Below the pieces are notes generated by a model that saw only the letters and a list, made by a program, of their open reading frames with translations, did not search any database and was not told the DNA's origin. Below, one piece after another: positions 11,535 to 23,726 of a DNA stretch of 64,000 nt. The stretch comes from Lobosporangium transversale (Eukaryota; Mortierellomycota; Mortierellomycetes; Mortierellales; Mortierellaceae): contig NW_019028988.1 of NCBI RefSeq assembly GCF_002105155.1, positions 372,001 to 436,000 of the forward strand, read 5' to 3'. The translations under genes were made by a program, and so were the position numbers. Every line of letters begins with the position of its first letter. Position 1 is the first letter of the stretch.

Positions 11535-11876
11535 AAAGAAAGTAAGGTGAACAGCTTTTCAATATTTCTGAACCATATTCTTACATTTAAGAAGCACTCA
11601 TAGGGGAATTCTACTTTGTAATCACGATAGTAATCAGCAGCTGAACCAAGGCAGGCAAATCAGGCACTGTCTGTCCATGTGTGAACTTTATGCTCGAAGA
11701 TGGAGATGCGCAGACTTGTAAATGCGAGCAAATGAGCAGTTGTATTATTCAGCAAGGCGCATTTGTTTTTAACTTGGAATTGATTGTACGCTCCTACACG
11801 CATGCAGATACCTTCTCTGCAAGCGTATGAGTTCATCGCGCCAACTGACGACGCCAGACTATGAAAAAAAAAAAAG
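11141..11876. other. Intergenic spacer
   Basis: Over 700 bases without a supportable ORF. Contains an A29-type run at about 11503-11532. Nothing else recognised until the TATA box of the glutathione transferase gene. Confidence 0.5.
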
Positions 11877-11885
11877 TATAAAAGG
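11877..11885 (+). promoter_or_regulatory. TATA box of the glutathione transferase gene
   Basis: TATAAAAGG immediately after a 12-A run, 102 bases upstream of the ATG at 11987. The spacing fits a TATA box with a short 5' leader. Confidence 0.6.
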
Positions 11886-11986
11886 AGACTCTTCCCTCTG
11901 TCTATAATATCTTCATTCTCATCATCGCTAGTTCAATCCCACAAGCCCATAATAAAAAAGAACTTAATCTCATTAAAACACGCACA

Positions 11987-12827
11987 ATGACAGCTTCTAC
12001 CACCATCGCTTCTCTTCCTACTCCAACCCAGGCAGACAGCGAGACTCTCAGCCGTGCTGCCCAGTCTGGAGACTCGACCTTCAAGTATCTCTATTTCGGC
12101 CTCCATGGTCGAGGCGAATTGACTCGCCGCATCCTTGCCTTCGCCGGTGCCAAATGGGAAGAACTCCCAGTGGTATGTCTCGTAAAAGAGTAATGCTTCC
12201 TTATCTCGTTTCTAAATAGGTCTTGATTTTAACCATATTTACATCAATTATGATTAGGATTGGCCTAGCCAAAAGGAGAGCGTGCCATTCAAGGTCCTGC
12301 CCGTTGTCTACGAAGTTACGTCCGATGGCACAGTTATCGAACTTGCAGAATCTCAAGCCATTGAGCGCTATCTTGCCCAAAAATTCAACCTTTATGGCAA
12401 GAACGTATATGAACACCATAAGGTGGAGCAGTACCTGAGCTCAATCGATGGTGTCTTGATCCCCTTTGGCACCAAGGTCCTCAACTCTGCTGAGAACCGT
12501 GTTGAGGAAGCTAACAAGATCTATAGCAACATCTTGGACAAGTTCATTGCCATTCATGAAGAACATCTTAAAAAGAATGGATCGAACGGACACTATGTTG
12601 GCAACACCACTACTCTTGCAGATCTCAAGTTAGCATTATTGGTCGATCGTTTGTTCTTGTTAAAGCCAAAGGGCGCAAATGAGGTCCCTCTTTCGGCTGA
12701 AAAGAGCCCCAACATCTGGAAGGTTTATGAGACTGTAAACAGCGCTCCTCATTTTGCTGCTTGGAGAAACTCGGATAAGTACCGCGAACTCGACGATGGC
12801 ACTAAGAAGCTCTTCAAGTTCGACTAA
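11987..12827 (+). CDS. Glutathione S-transferase, sigma-like (exons 11987-12172, 12258-12827)
   Basis: 251 residues on two exons. The N-terminal thioredoxin-like domain shows FKYLYFGLHGRGELTRRILA, where the Tyr of YLYFGLHGRGE is the usual glutathione-activating tyrosine of the alpha/mu/pi/sigma type, then DWPSQKESVPFKVLPVV with the cis-Pro, and IELAESQAIERYLAQKF, the conserved ESxAI glutathione-binding turn. The C-terminal helical domain has YVGNTTTLADLKLALLVDRL, with the conserved N-capping region. A non-conserved leader of about 30 residues precedes the domain. The enzyme conjugates glutathione to electrophiles or acts in prostaglandin-like isomerisation; detoxification is the likely role. 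A TATA box lies 102 bases upstream, consistent with stress-inducible expression (inference). Confidence 0.92.
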
Positions 12828-13314
12828 GCGTTGTGCCTGTACACATTATATCATTTAGCCAATTCATTAGCTTTTATATCTGAATAAAATCGATCAATAT
12901 AACAAACTTGTTCTACTAGGAATGCTGGCATCAGCTCAGTTATCAAACCTGTTTATCAGCCGATCAGTGATTAATATCGTCACTCAAAACAAAATTAAGT
13001 AGACCCCCTGGCATAGCATAACCAACAGTGACAAGAATATGAGCCAAATTGGTAAATGGATGTGGATCACAACAGCAAATTGGTATCAATCATTTCACGA
13101 GTCATGCTCACTTTATTTCATATTGAGGATTCATTCATAAAAGTGATGAGCTTCGAAGAAAAAAAAAAAGAAAAAATGGTTGCAAATAACGGAAATAAGA
13201 GTAAAAGTACACAGGTCCCAGCGGGTGTTCTGTACATGTAGTAAAAAAAATAAACTAATGTACATCTTCGTGAATGCTTGGTCCCAGGCCGCAACCCGGA
13301 AATCCTCCTCGGAG
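12828..13314. other. Convergent intergenic spacer
   Basis: About 490 bases between the stop codons of the glutathione transferase (plus) and the HECT ligase (minus). It contains AATAAAAT at about 12882, a likely 3'-processing signal. No gene seen. Confidence 0.5.
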
Positions 13315-13529
13315 CTAAGATAAATGGAAGCTACCTTGCCCTTCTTCATAAGCCATCTTGAACTTGGCTAGTGTTACCTCTTTGCATGAGTAATCCGGCA
13401 TCTTGAGATAGTTCGCACACGTCATCACTGATGGTAAATAGTCATCTGCTTTCAGAGGCGCTTCGAACGGCTTGCAAACAACTGTGAAAGGTGGATGGAG
13501 ATTCTTGAAACCTGTGAAGCAAATGGAGT

Positions 13530-13587
<58 letters not shown>

Positions 13588-16500
13588 AAACATATAAATG
13601 TTGAAATTGAAATACAGTCAGCCATACCTCCAATAGGCAGTTTGGGACTACCGGTAATAAATTGCAGGAACTGCCTTCTCTCTTGATTATTGAACTCGCT
13701 CATGATTGTAAGCAGATTCTTGAAAGCACGGCTTTCGCTTCGGAAGCCATGATCAGCCTTTACTGTATCCACGAGCGCTAGATACCATAATTTTAACAAC
13801 AAATTCATCAACCACACTACAATAACATCACTTTACAACCTTAGGCCACTTGAACGAAAGCTATTTCTTCTGCATTTTCGAATAAAGTACTTACTCTCGT
13901 ACGACCAGTCTTCTTCACCCAAGCCAAACAAATTGACCAACTCTTCTGATGTAAACCCTGCCAAATCTTGAATGGAAAAGACGCTGTTGAATCCTGCACG
14001 AAATGCGGATAATTGAGCCTCGACACCACGACCTACAGTCATATCTACGGTCAACCTGATATATTCCTCGACATTGTAAATAGTTACTGGAACGCTAGCT
14101 CCACCAGTCTAAACAGCATCGACGCATAAAAAAAAAAAAAGAATGGTTCAATTACGATGTTCATGCGAGCATAGTGCCTTTCATAGAATGAATTGCCAAG
14201 CCTTTGATCGAACCTTGAGTTCAATATGAGGATAACCTGCAAGTGTAAAGTCAAGACTCATATCCTCCAATTTCGTTCCATGCAGCTTGATATTTTTTAG
14301 GGCAACTTCACGTTCTTTACTAGGAAGCTTCATCCCGTATATACGCTTCTTTTCGGTCACAAAGGCATGAAGACTCTCTAGCGATCGTGCAAGGACAGGG
14401 TCAATGAGAGAAACTAGCTGAAGGTGTGTCTTTAGATTATGACCAAGTAGCTGGTTGACAAACAATGGTGAGAGCGGCACGTCGATAATTCGAGAATCCA
14501 GCATAGCCTTGGCAATGAACTGGCCAAGAGATCTAAATAACTTCAGAATTTTTCTACAAATAAAAAAAAAAGAAAAAAGATTTAGGTGTCTGTCTACTTC
14601 TACAAGGTCATGATACATCGTACTGCTTACATACTTTTCATCGTCAGAATCGGTCCTATGATACGCCATCGGTCTGGGGAACAATCCTTGTGGAGCCGAG
14701 ACATACTCAGTCAGAGATTCAGAATCCGCATCGCGCCAGAGTTTCAGTGACTTTTTACAGAACTCCTTAGAAACTAACGAATAAAACTCGAGCGTAGGAC
14801 CTAATCCTGTTCCAACTTCATCAAAGAACTCAACTTCTAGCATGGCCTGACTCGCTCCATAGAGATCCATGACGCGAACTGCTGATTCGAGTGCCTTTTG
14901 TCTGGAAATACGGACTTTTTGTCGTTGAATTCTACCTAAGAACGTCTGAGAATCATCACGATGATCTGTATGCCCATTGCGCTGCTGTTGCGTCTGCCAA
15001 CGCATGATTGATCGTGAGAAACCAAATGCAGTTGACTGAAGATATGTGTATCGGGTCTCAAAAGGGAACAAGAACGGGAAACCTTTTACGAGCCCAACAG
15101 TCCAATCAGGCAAACATGAACTAGCAACAATCAATGGCTCTTCTAGCTGACGATTCACTTTGGCAGTGATTTTGCTGTTAACGAATTCACGGTTTGGTAG
15201 CCTTTGAACAGGAGTAATGGGTAACTGATCATCAGATCCAAAGAACCGCCTCCAATCATTGTTGAGCCCATGAAGAATGCGCAAGAGTCCAAGGATAGGA
15301 CCATATTCTGCTTGCTGTGGCAATTCTTTGGGCATCTGCGCAGTAAAAGTCAAATCGGTGTCTTCCGGACTTTGAGTGTTTGCAGCCAAGGCGAGCTGCT
15401 CTGGAGGGGAAGAATCGACGCGCCTGTATTTGATAGGGTACATCGAGGACCACATGCTACGCTGCGATGCATTCCGGCCATTCTTGCGCTCGTATTCGTG
15501 GATGGCTCCATAAACTGTCATATCTGTGTTAATTGGATTTCCGTAAAGAGAAAATTGGATATACCATGGCGAAGACGATTCTTGGGATGAGTTGTGGGAG
15601 CTCTTTTCCTTTTTCGGCAAATTTGCATTCTCTGTTTTTTGCAGACAGTTGTCAGTTTCGCTTGCTCCGCTGGATATGTTAGTTTTGGACATGTCTGCCA
15701 TCTTGACATCCGACTCAAAGTCGATGGTGGAGGATTCAACACCTTTACTGCTCTGAACACTGCCTCTGCGCTCAAGATCATATTCCATCTCTTCGACATC
15801 GCCCTCGCTGTCCTCATAAGAGTCATCTGGACTACTTCCACCAGCATCCACCGGCCTCTTGACAGGTGACGGTTGAGCATCGGTATTATCAGTAACTTTC
15901 TCCTCTGAGCCTTTGCTAGCAAGCTTTTGCAGCCGGCTGCTCCTCCTCGGTGTAGACTCTTTTGGGTTAATGCCCGTAACACGACTCTGTGATGATCCAT
16001 TTTTGCTACCGTCATTATATTTAGTATCTGTTGAAGAAAGTCTTGGTTTCAAGCGAGGTCGAAGATATTCATCTAGTGTTCTGAATGTAGCAATGGCGTG
16101 GATCGATACAACCAAATTTTGATAACCAGACGGCACCTCAGTGCCCTCATCAGGAGATAGTTTGAGTCGAACCTGTGTAGCAAGGCTGGACGATGAATTA
16201 TTTCTCACCTCGCCTAATGACGATTGCGCCACCTCAACCTCAAACGTCTCCATGCGAGTCAATGCCTCCTGCATCTTTTTCACAAGTAGGATGAAGGGTG
16301 AAGTTGCAGCTGATGTACCTGTTTCCTTGCAAGGAGTATTCATGAAATGTTCAACAAAGTTGCGCATCTTTTCATCCTGACTAGAGAATCCTGCCCTCTT
16401 GGGGTTAGCAAGGTAGCTTAAAAGAGCCTGGGGCAACCCACTGTTCAAAAACTCAAATGATGATATGCCTGTTGAGCCTAATCTAACAAAGTACTTCGAA

Positions 16501-19500
16501 AGCTCCTTGATTGTATTTGAAGCTAGACCGCGCGATTCTCGAAGTTCAGTTGCCATCCGCTTGAGATCGCTTAAAACAGACGTTCCCTTATAAATCCCAT
16601 CATCTGGTAAGGAGCCGGTTCTTTGGAACAATTCAATGAAAATTCTAGCCCGTTCAAAGATCCATTCCTTCGCTTTGCCTGACCCTAATCCCTTTTCCTC
16701 CTTCTGAGCTGTTATCACAGAGCGAGATCCACCTGTAATCAAGCGTTGAAGAGTACGAACATGCTCAAGAGCAGACAATCGAGAATCAGGTCCTTGCGCT
16801 CCATTTTCACCATCACTTGGTCTCGAGAGCATATATTGGCCCCATGCTGCTTCAAGTTCTCTTCCAATAGCATCTAACTGCTCGTCTATTGTCCCCTTCT
16901 GATCCTGTTGAGTACGCATGCCACGCAGTTCGGTAATTAGATCTATCAATCGCTGATTATTGGTCGAGGCTATCGTGTGTGATTCATGCGAATTTGCATC
17001 CGATCTCTCGTCTATTCCTGAATTCGAAGCACCGTTGAATATATTATCTTTGGCTAGTATATTCTGGTCTGTCTCCGTAGTAGTTGCCTTAACTATTTCT
17101 TGATTATCGCTGTTGGTAATCTTTGTACTATCTTCTACCATCGTATTGGTGCATTTAGCTTCCTTAGCTAGGCTTAACTCTGCTCCTAGATATGCCAACT
17201 TCGAAATCTCGAATGTCACGCCCTCCCGCTCAAAGAAAAATCGGTAGACCGATGGAAGCTTCATCATAAGGAGAGTAGATATTTGGAGCGTTGCAGCTAC
17301 CAAAGACTGATGCTCTTGTTGAGAAAGTACAATTGCTAAAAAGCTGGCAAGTTCCACATTCTAATACAGGGACGGCAATATAATTGAGTTTCCTTCTTTT
17401 TCATCCAAACTGAAGAATATAAGGCTTATGGTCAAATAAATGTGATGGCGACAAGAGTAACTTTTTTCCTACCTTAAGAACTCCTTTCAGAACATCATCG
17501 GGTGTATAGTATATCAACTTCACAAGCGCATGAATGGCTCTCTGTCGGACTCTCAGGTGAACTGTGGACGAATAAACCTCGATTAAAGTTGGGATCATGA
17601 CCTTGCCCATCCTTCGTATACGCTCAGGATGTGATTTTAAGAGCTCTTCCCTTTTATCGATCTCAATACTGGCTGAAGTATTTGCCATATCGACGTCATC
17701 CTCTTGCACATCTTGATTCTCTTTGTTTTTTTCATCTTTTTTCAGCGCAAGATATCGGTACTCTGTATCAAAAAGTGCATCGTCTATAGATATTTGTGAC
17801 CAAGCAGTAAGTGTGCTTAGTGATATGCTCAAATATTACTTTTTTTTTTTTTTTTATCATTGGTCGAACTTTACCTTTCGGTAGAGAAGGAAGTAGCTCT
17901 GTAATAATACCAATGACCTCGGAGACTTGCTCCTTAGATCGGGATCCGATGTCCGGTACCAACAGTGGGTCCTCGTTCTCTGAATCAGTATTCGGAGCAT
18001 GAGTTCCTGTGAGTACAAGATATAATGTGTCGATGATATCCATTTCAAGCAATGCGAAACCGAGCGTTGGGGAGTGTTCGGCTACGGTGCTCAAAAAATG
18101 CAAGAGTAGGGTATAAACGTGAGGTCTGAAGAAAGTCATTAATACCTGTTACTTGTTTAATTTCGAATAACTTTGTAAGGCTCAGATATTGCCATTCTAA
18201 GTGGTCATTCATATCATCTACAATCTTACCCTACAACAACATTTGCATTGGGCGATAAAAGGGATAATACCGCTCTCAAGATACTCTCAGTGATGATAGT
18301 CTAAAATAAACAAGGAACAATGTCAGATACATTAATTCTTCAGATAGTAGTTGAACAATGGTCATTGACTAGAAGCAGGCTCATGGATTTATAGCCTTAA
18401 ATGGAAAATGAGCATTATAGATATTACCTGTAGATGTACAGCACTTGATTTGTAGCTGTCGGCAAGTCGAACAAAGCAAAGACACGCCTGTTCAACAATT
18501 TTTTGGTCCGAGTATTGCAGGATGCTCTCAAGGTTCGGCAATATGTCTTGTACCATGGAAACGCTGTCATGCTGGATTCCTCGGCAACAATTGGCAGCTG
18601 TTTTAACTGCAGTTCGTTGCACATTAGTCGAAAAAAAGTCAAGAAACATTAAAACAGCCGCTAGCCCCCCTTCTTTGACGACAGTGTGAGGGTATTCTGA
18701 AGAAATCTTTTCAAGGGTCTATAAAAGTTATCGACGTTGGCCTGGATTTAGCAAGCGTATTAACCATCACACAGTGATTGTTGATGCATATAACTATTAC
18801 TACTTACTGTCAAAGACTGCTCTGCGACATCAATGTATTGAATCTCAATGAGTTTTGCACAGAGAACAGGCACAGCTCCTCCATGAACGACGTTTCCAAG
18901 AGAGCCTGGCATTGCTTCCATCAGGTTTGACAAACAGCGGCATGCAAGGAGCATAATTTCAGGGTTATCGTCACCATCGCCATTTCCCCGCATCAACAGG
19001 ACCAGTTCTTTGACGAACGAATCGGTGCTGAAGTAGCCTTGTAGTGTCTCTTCTGTGGAAACAGAGAGAAGGACAGCCAAATCTTGGAGGGCGATTAGTT
19101 GAAGCGAAGGATCTTGATAAGCCCGAAGATTGCTCAATATGCCTTTCAGTCGTGATGATATTCCAGAGACCATGCCGCTCATGTTACCGCCCGAAGAAAA
19201 GAGCCCTTCCTCGTCGTCCTCATCCTCCTCATCTTCATCTTCATCCTCGTCTTCATCTTCTTCTCCATCATTTTCTTCTTGCTCCGCCATATCCTCATTT
19301 GTCTGCCGATCGGCCTGTGGTGGCACAACACTACTTGCACTATTTGCTTGCCTTTCAGCTGCGACGACTTCATTGTCCATGTGGCAATTTAGTGCATCTG
19401 GCTCAGCTACATCCTGATCATTCGTATTTGCGGGTTGACTACCGCCAGTGCACAAGTCCTGAGTGCTGGAGGAGCTCATGTCTTGAGCGGACTTTAAAGA

Positions 19501-20106
19501 AAGTTTTCTATTGTTTGAATAGGATCTCTTTTGGGAAGTGCTGTTTTTGGACTGTCGCATAAAGGACGGGATGCCCTGGATTTGCTTTTGATGCGGTCCA
19601 GACGCTTTAGTTTGAAATCGACTAGCTGCAGATGATGAAGATATCGTGGAGGATGACGAAGACTTCTTTACTACGGTTATCCGAGGCTGCTTAGATCGAG
19701 TGCGACTACTAGGGCTTTGAGCTTCGTCGTCGTTTAATCTCTGATTGTTACTGTTACCCTGGTATTCAGACGCAGTATCCTCACTAGCGCGTTTTTGGGA
19801 CGATGAAGTAATAGTAGTGGGGTTTGAAGCAGGAAGCGAGGAGGAAGAAGAAGTACTAACAGAAGAAATGGGAAGTGTTCCGTCGATGCCAGACGAGAAT
19901 GTAATAAAGTCAAGTCGTGCTTTCTTTGAGACTCTAGCTTGATGTCGAGTGATGGCGTGCGAAGTCAAAACTGTTGCCTTTGTGGGCAGGGAAGAAGATG
20001 CCGACGATAAAGATAACGACGGTGAAGACGTTGAGAATGTCGGTGATGCTGGGATCTGACTTGTCCTAGTGTTATGAGTACGAGGCGAATTCAATCGAGG
20101 AGGCAT
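13315..20106 (-). CDS. UFD4: HECT E3 ubiquitin ligase, Ufd4/TRIP12 type (10 exons)
   Basis: Exons on minus: 20106-18808, 18718-18428, 18300-18230, 18125-17875, 17783-17473, 17360-14635, 14553-14214, 14108-13895, 13777-13628, 13511-13315; total 1950 codons. The N-terminus (about 400 residues) is Ser/Thr-rich and disordered, ending in an acidic run (EEDEDEDEDEDEEDED). It is followed by an armadillo-like region (GISSRLKGILSNLRAYQDPS, LQLIALQDLAVLLSVSTEE) typical of TRIP12/Ufd4. The C-terminus is a complete HECT domain: MLEVEFFDEVGTGLGPTLEF, LGQFIAKAMLDSRIIDVPLS, and VMTCANYLKMPDYS with the catalytic Cys. Ufd4 builds ubiquitin chains in the ubiquitin-fusion and N-degron pathways; the role here is by homology. 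Start at 20106 is the first ATG. Intron 9 holds a T35A23 palindrome. Confidence 0.93.
13533..13590. repeat. Perfect T35-A23 palindrome inside a UFD4 intron
   Basis: T at 13533-13567 directly followed by A at 13568-13590. It lies in the intron between UFD4 exons 9 and 10 and can fold as a pure A-T hairpin. Confidence 0.95.
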
Positions 20107-20701
20107 GAAGAATGGTGGGCCCAGCAATTGAATGGCACAATATTAGGCCGAAATGCCGTAATAATGAAGCGACGAGCAGTTGTAATGCACAAGTTGCGGC
20201 GCGAGCGTAATGTTAATGTTGGAAAGAGTAACAATAAAGAAACAGAGAGAGGGTTAGCCAGTAAAAGACAAGAAAAGAAAAAAAAGGGAAGAATAGCTGC
20301 GGTACAGCTCAATGTAAAGAATGATATGACTTTGAAGTGGATAGACTTTTATACGAAGTAACGATGTGGGACAGGTAACATGAACTGAAAAACCAAGGAA
20401 AATAGATTAGAAAAGGAGCAGTAATCAGACGGACACAGGCAAGAAAATAAACTCAATGCTTTCGCAAGGAAAAAAGAATCGTCAAAAAAAAAAAAAAAAA
20501 AAAAAAGTGAGAGAGAGGGAGATAGAGAAAGCGTTTCTTGGAATGAATGGAGAATTACCAGTTGGTGGCGTGAATGTACGATTTCAATTTGCAATGACGA
20601 AGAAAAAAGTTGGGATAGGATGGAAGACAAAGTGAAGGAAGGAATATTGACGGAGACAACAATCAAATCTCATATCACCACAACCGCCATCACCAGCACT
20701 A
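20107..20701. other. Tandem intergenic region, 5' flank of UFD4
   Basis: About 600 bases, purine-rich on the plus strand (pyrimidine-rich on the UFD4 sense strand), with an A22 run near 20484-20506. This resembles the CT-rich leaders in front of other genes here. No gene seen. Confidence 0.5.
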
Positions 20702-21548
20702 TCAGGCGAGATAAACTTGATTTGTCCTTGTGCTCCCTCTTGTCACGCTTCTACAAGTAAAGACCCAAAGAAAGGGGAACAGAATACACACAAAACGCAG
20801 TCCCTTGGATCCTTCCCACACGGTTTCCCCACCTTGCACCTTCTCCAAACATGCCAGATTGGCGCCATTGCGGAGGGAAACGTTACCTTTTATGGTGTAA
20901 CAAGTTTCCATTGTCGTTACTGCCAATCGACACTGTCGATTTTATTCCATCTGGAAGAGTAAGAGATTCTGAGTCTGTTGGGCCTGTGTCTATACTTATA
21001 TCTGCATTTTGTCTTATGCAAGCTGTGCTACGATGCGATACGGTGCTGCTCTGGCTGGAACTAAAGCTTTCGTCCTGAACAGTGTGTGGGACCTGAACAG
21101 GTTGTGATGCAGTGAAGATTGTTTGGCCAAGATGGCACGGGAGAGATGCTTCATGATTATTGTGATGAGACATTGTTGTTGAATTTTTACACCTCGGGGA
21201 CAGTTTGGCTAGTGGCAAAGAAGACGATGTGATGACAGGTGATTTTATATCATGCACCATCATTCCATACTGATGTAAATGATGCTGCGAGATATTTCGA
21301 TCTGTTGACAGCTTTGAAGCCTTTGTTTGCTTCATGGGATTGCTCGAACGCAAAGGAGAAAGCCTTTGGGGAACTGATTGAACATGGATGTCTTTTGACG
21401 AGGTATCATGGCTTTCGTGGCCTCTTTTACGTAATTCGCTAGGAGGTGGTGACTCCAGTCGATTCCTTTGGCTCACATGCTTCTTATTTCCGGAAGTTGG
21501 TCTGCTTGACGACTGTGAAGTGGATCTGGTCGAAGGCAGACTCGTCAT
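20702..21548 (-). CDS. Ser/His/Gln-rich protein of unknown function (exons 21548-20887, 20750-20702)
   Basis: 236 residues. It begins MTSLPSTRSTSQSSSRPTSG and is rich in Ser, Pro, His and Gln, with no recognisable domain and no membrane span. The frame stays open for 55 codons upstream of the chosen ATG (21548), up to 21713, but without an ATG; a GTATTG...CTATAG segment there could be an intron, so an upstream coding exon is possible. The last exon is supported by a GTAACG donor at 20886 and a TTGTAG acceptor, ending SVTRGSTRTNQVYLA. Without that splice the protein stops at 20883 after HHKR. Probably a disordered regulatory protein; function unknown. Confidence 0.5.
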
Positions 21549-22782
21549 GGCATCGGTCAAAATATATATCCTATAGCCGCAATAATTACCACCGTTTTTC
21601 AAAAGTGGAAGAATATCTTTGAATCCAATACCTGCTCTTGTCTCTCTTATGCTATAAGCTGATGTGATCCTTTCGTCTTCAGGTCGTCCCTTAACAATGA
21701 ATGCGAAAAGCAATGAGAGAGATGGAGTTTATATAAGTCGGCTGTGGGACAATGAACTAAAAAAAAAAAAAAAAAAAGCAGTCTCCAGGAAGAACTTGCT
21801 CACTCGACAATCATGAACATCTTTATTATCAAATTAATTGCGCCAAATATGTACCTGAGTACTACAAGTATGGGTTAACGGTATTCTTTTACGCTCGTGA
21901 AGCGCAATGGATTGTCTCAATCTTGTCAGTAAAGCCAAGATTTAATTCCTCTTCCCCCGTCAACAAGAATAGAAAACATAAAGCTTTTTCGTTGTTAAAC
22001 GTTGGTCAAAGAGCGCAGTATACAGTGCAAATCAACACAGCCTGTATTTAGCTTTGGCGACTCGCCTCCAGATAGACACAACTCCCGGTCGGCTTTATAA
22101 GTCTTATGTCGTTACGCAAGGAGTATTTATACTCGTTGGCATGAACGGCGACATGCCTTGCAACAGTAAGATGTAGTAAGTATCAATAAAATTCTTTTGG
22201 GACAAGTCTGACCACAATTACTCATTCGACCTGGACGGCACGGTATATTATCTTTATGGTGTCAGTGGCATATCCTAGACTGTCATCAGAGCTTCGCCAA
22301 CAAAAACCTTTTACTGAAGGACGAAATCGCAGAGCTGGTATCTTATGCTATTGACCTGAGTCAGCTATTGCGCTGATAGAAAGCAGCTCCTCGTGAAAGA
22401 GCTAGAGCCAAGCTGAAGCTCCTATCGTTCGCATAAAATGCTACCCTTGTAATGCTTCGGCCAAAATCATCGCAAGTTGTTATCAAGATTGGATCTACAA
22501 GCATGTAGTCGCGGAGAAAGCTCGCCCAAAATTGGCTAAAATGTATTATTTCCTGAGGAATTTTCTTCCAATGAAGGGTTGGATCGTTATTTCCATAAAC
22601 ATACTACTAAAACGGTATCAGTTTATCTTTACAGAGGGTAAAAATAAAATATCTTGACGCCAGGAAATCCATTAGCTCACTGGTTCCTGTTCCTGAACCA
22701 TTGCGCCATTTTTATGGGCATAGTTATTACTTCATTCCTCACTCATTAACCAATTTTTAATATTTTTTCGAGTTACAACACT
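21549..22782. other. Intergenic stretch with faint coding remnants
   Basis: Over 1.2 kb. The plus strand is open for about 70 codons around 21840-22050 without an ATG (YVPEYYKYGLTVFFYAREAQ), and again at about 22500-22655 (KARPKLAKMYYFLRNFLPMK), in different frames with stops between. These look like remnants of a decayed gene; I recognise no family. The last 100 bases are the 5' flank of the KEN-box gene. Confidence 0.35.
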
Positions 22783-23290
22783 ATGTCCAGCCCTTCCGCT
22801 ACAGCTTTCACCATGCGGCTTCCCAGAGTAGTTGTTACTCCTTCAACTCCTCCCTGTTTAATTAACAACACATCGAAGGGTGGGTCGCGTGCTACTATTG
22901 GGGTACCTCAAAGGAACAAACTCAGCAACCGCCCTCTGCCGGCGAGGGGAAGGAGGAGGGCAGGCAGGAGTTCGGGGAGTAGACCTCAACGAAGAGGATT
23001 TTGTCGAAGATGATCTGGTGGATAAAGAGAATGTGCCCCCTGTCGTCCCCTTGGTGAGGAAAAGGAGGTCGAGACGGCCTCACAAAGAACGATCCCAGAA
23101 GGGGCGTTTCAATAGTCTTTTTGCTCAAGAAATGAGGCTGATGAGTCAAGAGCTACGTGAGCAGCAGCCACGTCGGGCCAATATGATGGGGTCAAACCAG
23201 GAATATGACAAGCTGGTACATAACGACCTGGCTTCCATGACGCTGCTAGAACAGGGCCCTGCTGTGACGCAAAAAATATTAGAACTCTAG
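22783..23290 (+). CDS. Small KEN-box protein, probably spliced
   Basis: Two overlapping frames must be joined to give a sensible product. The first starts MSSPSATAFTMRLPRVVVTP; the second carries DLNEEDFVEDDLVDKENVPP, a basic patch (RKRRSRRPHKERSQKGR) and a helical tail FAQEMRLMSQELREQQPRR to LEL at 23288. A GT-AG intron at 22903-22963 (61 bases) joins them in phase to a 148-residue protein; 22880-22925 (46 bases) is an alternative. DKENVPP is a KEN-box, the degron recognised by the anaphase-promoting complex with Cdh1, so a cell-cycle-controlled protein is plausible. No family recognised. A true frameshift instead of an intron cannot be excluded. Confidence 0.55.
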
Positions 23291-23506
23291 GCCACTCAAG
23301 AGAACAATAAAACTCATGGTTTTGTACAAAAGTTCGAAAATAGTTACTTTACAAATATTAGAAGCGTCATTGCTTGAACTAATATGATTTTTGACTTAAC
23401 GATTGATATCGTGCGCTTTAACTATAAAACCCTAACCGAAGATCACTCTATAATTCTAACTGTGAAGATTGTCATAATACTTATTCAAGGACGAAGATAC
23501 CAAGAG

Positions 23507-23726
23507 CTACTCAACTTCATTTAAAGCAGCTCTCTCTCGCTCACGCAAGTCACCTTCCATGGCGAGCATTCTATCGAGAATTGAATATATCACGTCTTTC
23601 TTAAACTTGTATCATCTAGCCGCCTGGTGATAAAAATGGACCTACGCAGTACTTACTATCAATCATTTTGCCGACCACACTGTCGCTATTCCGAGCACTC
23701 GAATTATTTTCATTATCTGTGTTCAT
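23507..23726 (-). CDS. Candidate small two-exon gene, 5' end uncertain (exons 23726-23646, 23599-23507)
   Basis: The minus strand reads MNTDNENNSSARNSDSVVGK then, across a GTAGGT...TTTAAG intron, KDVIYSILDRMLAMEGDLRE and ends LNEVE-stop at 23507; 57 residues from the ATG at 23726. The frame is open upstream of that ATG (VDEEVEEGCLSC), so one or more 5' exons probably lie at 23730-23960, but the splice sites are not clear. Predicted mostly helical and charged. No family recognised. It converges on the KEN-box gene and lies beside a dead transposon, so it may itself be a remnant. Confidence 0.35.

Noticed and set aside
14555-14634. Read-through of the UFD4 intron as coding (RHLNLFSFFFICR)
   Set aside because: The frame is open by chance, but a GTATGT donor and TTTGTAG acceptor flank it and splicing gives the conserved KKILKLFRSLGQFIAKAML junction of HECT domains.
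19130-19417. Plus-strand Ser-rich open frame
   Set aside because: Shadow of the acidic GAT/GAA run of the UFD4-type ligase.
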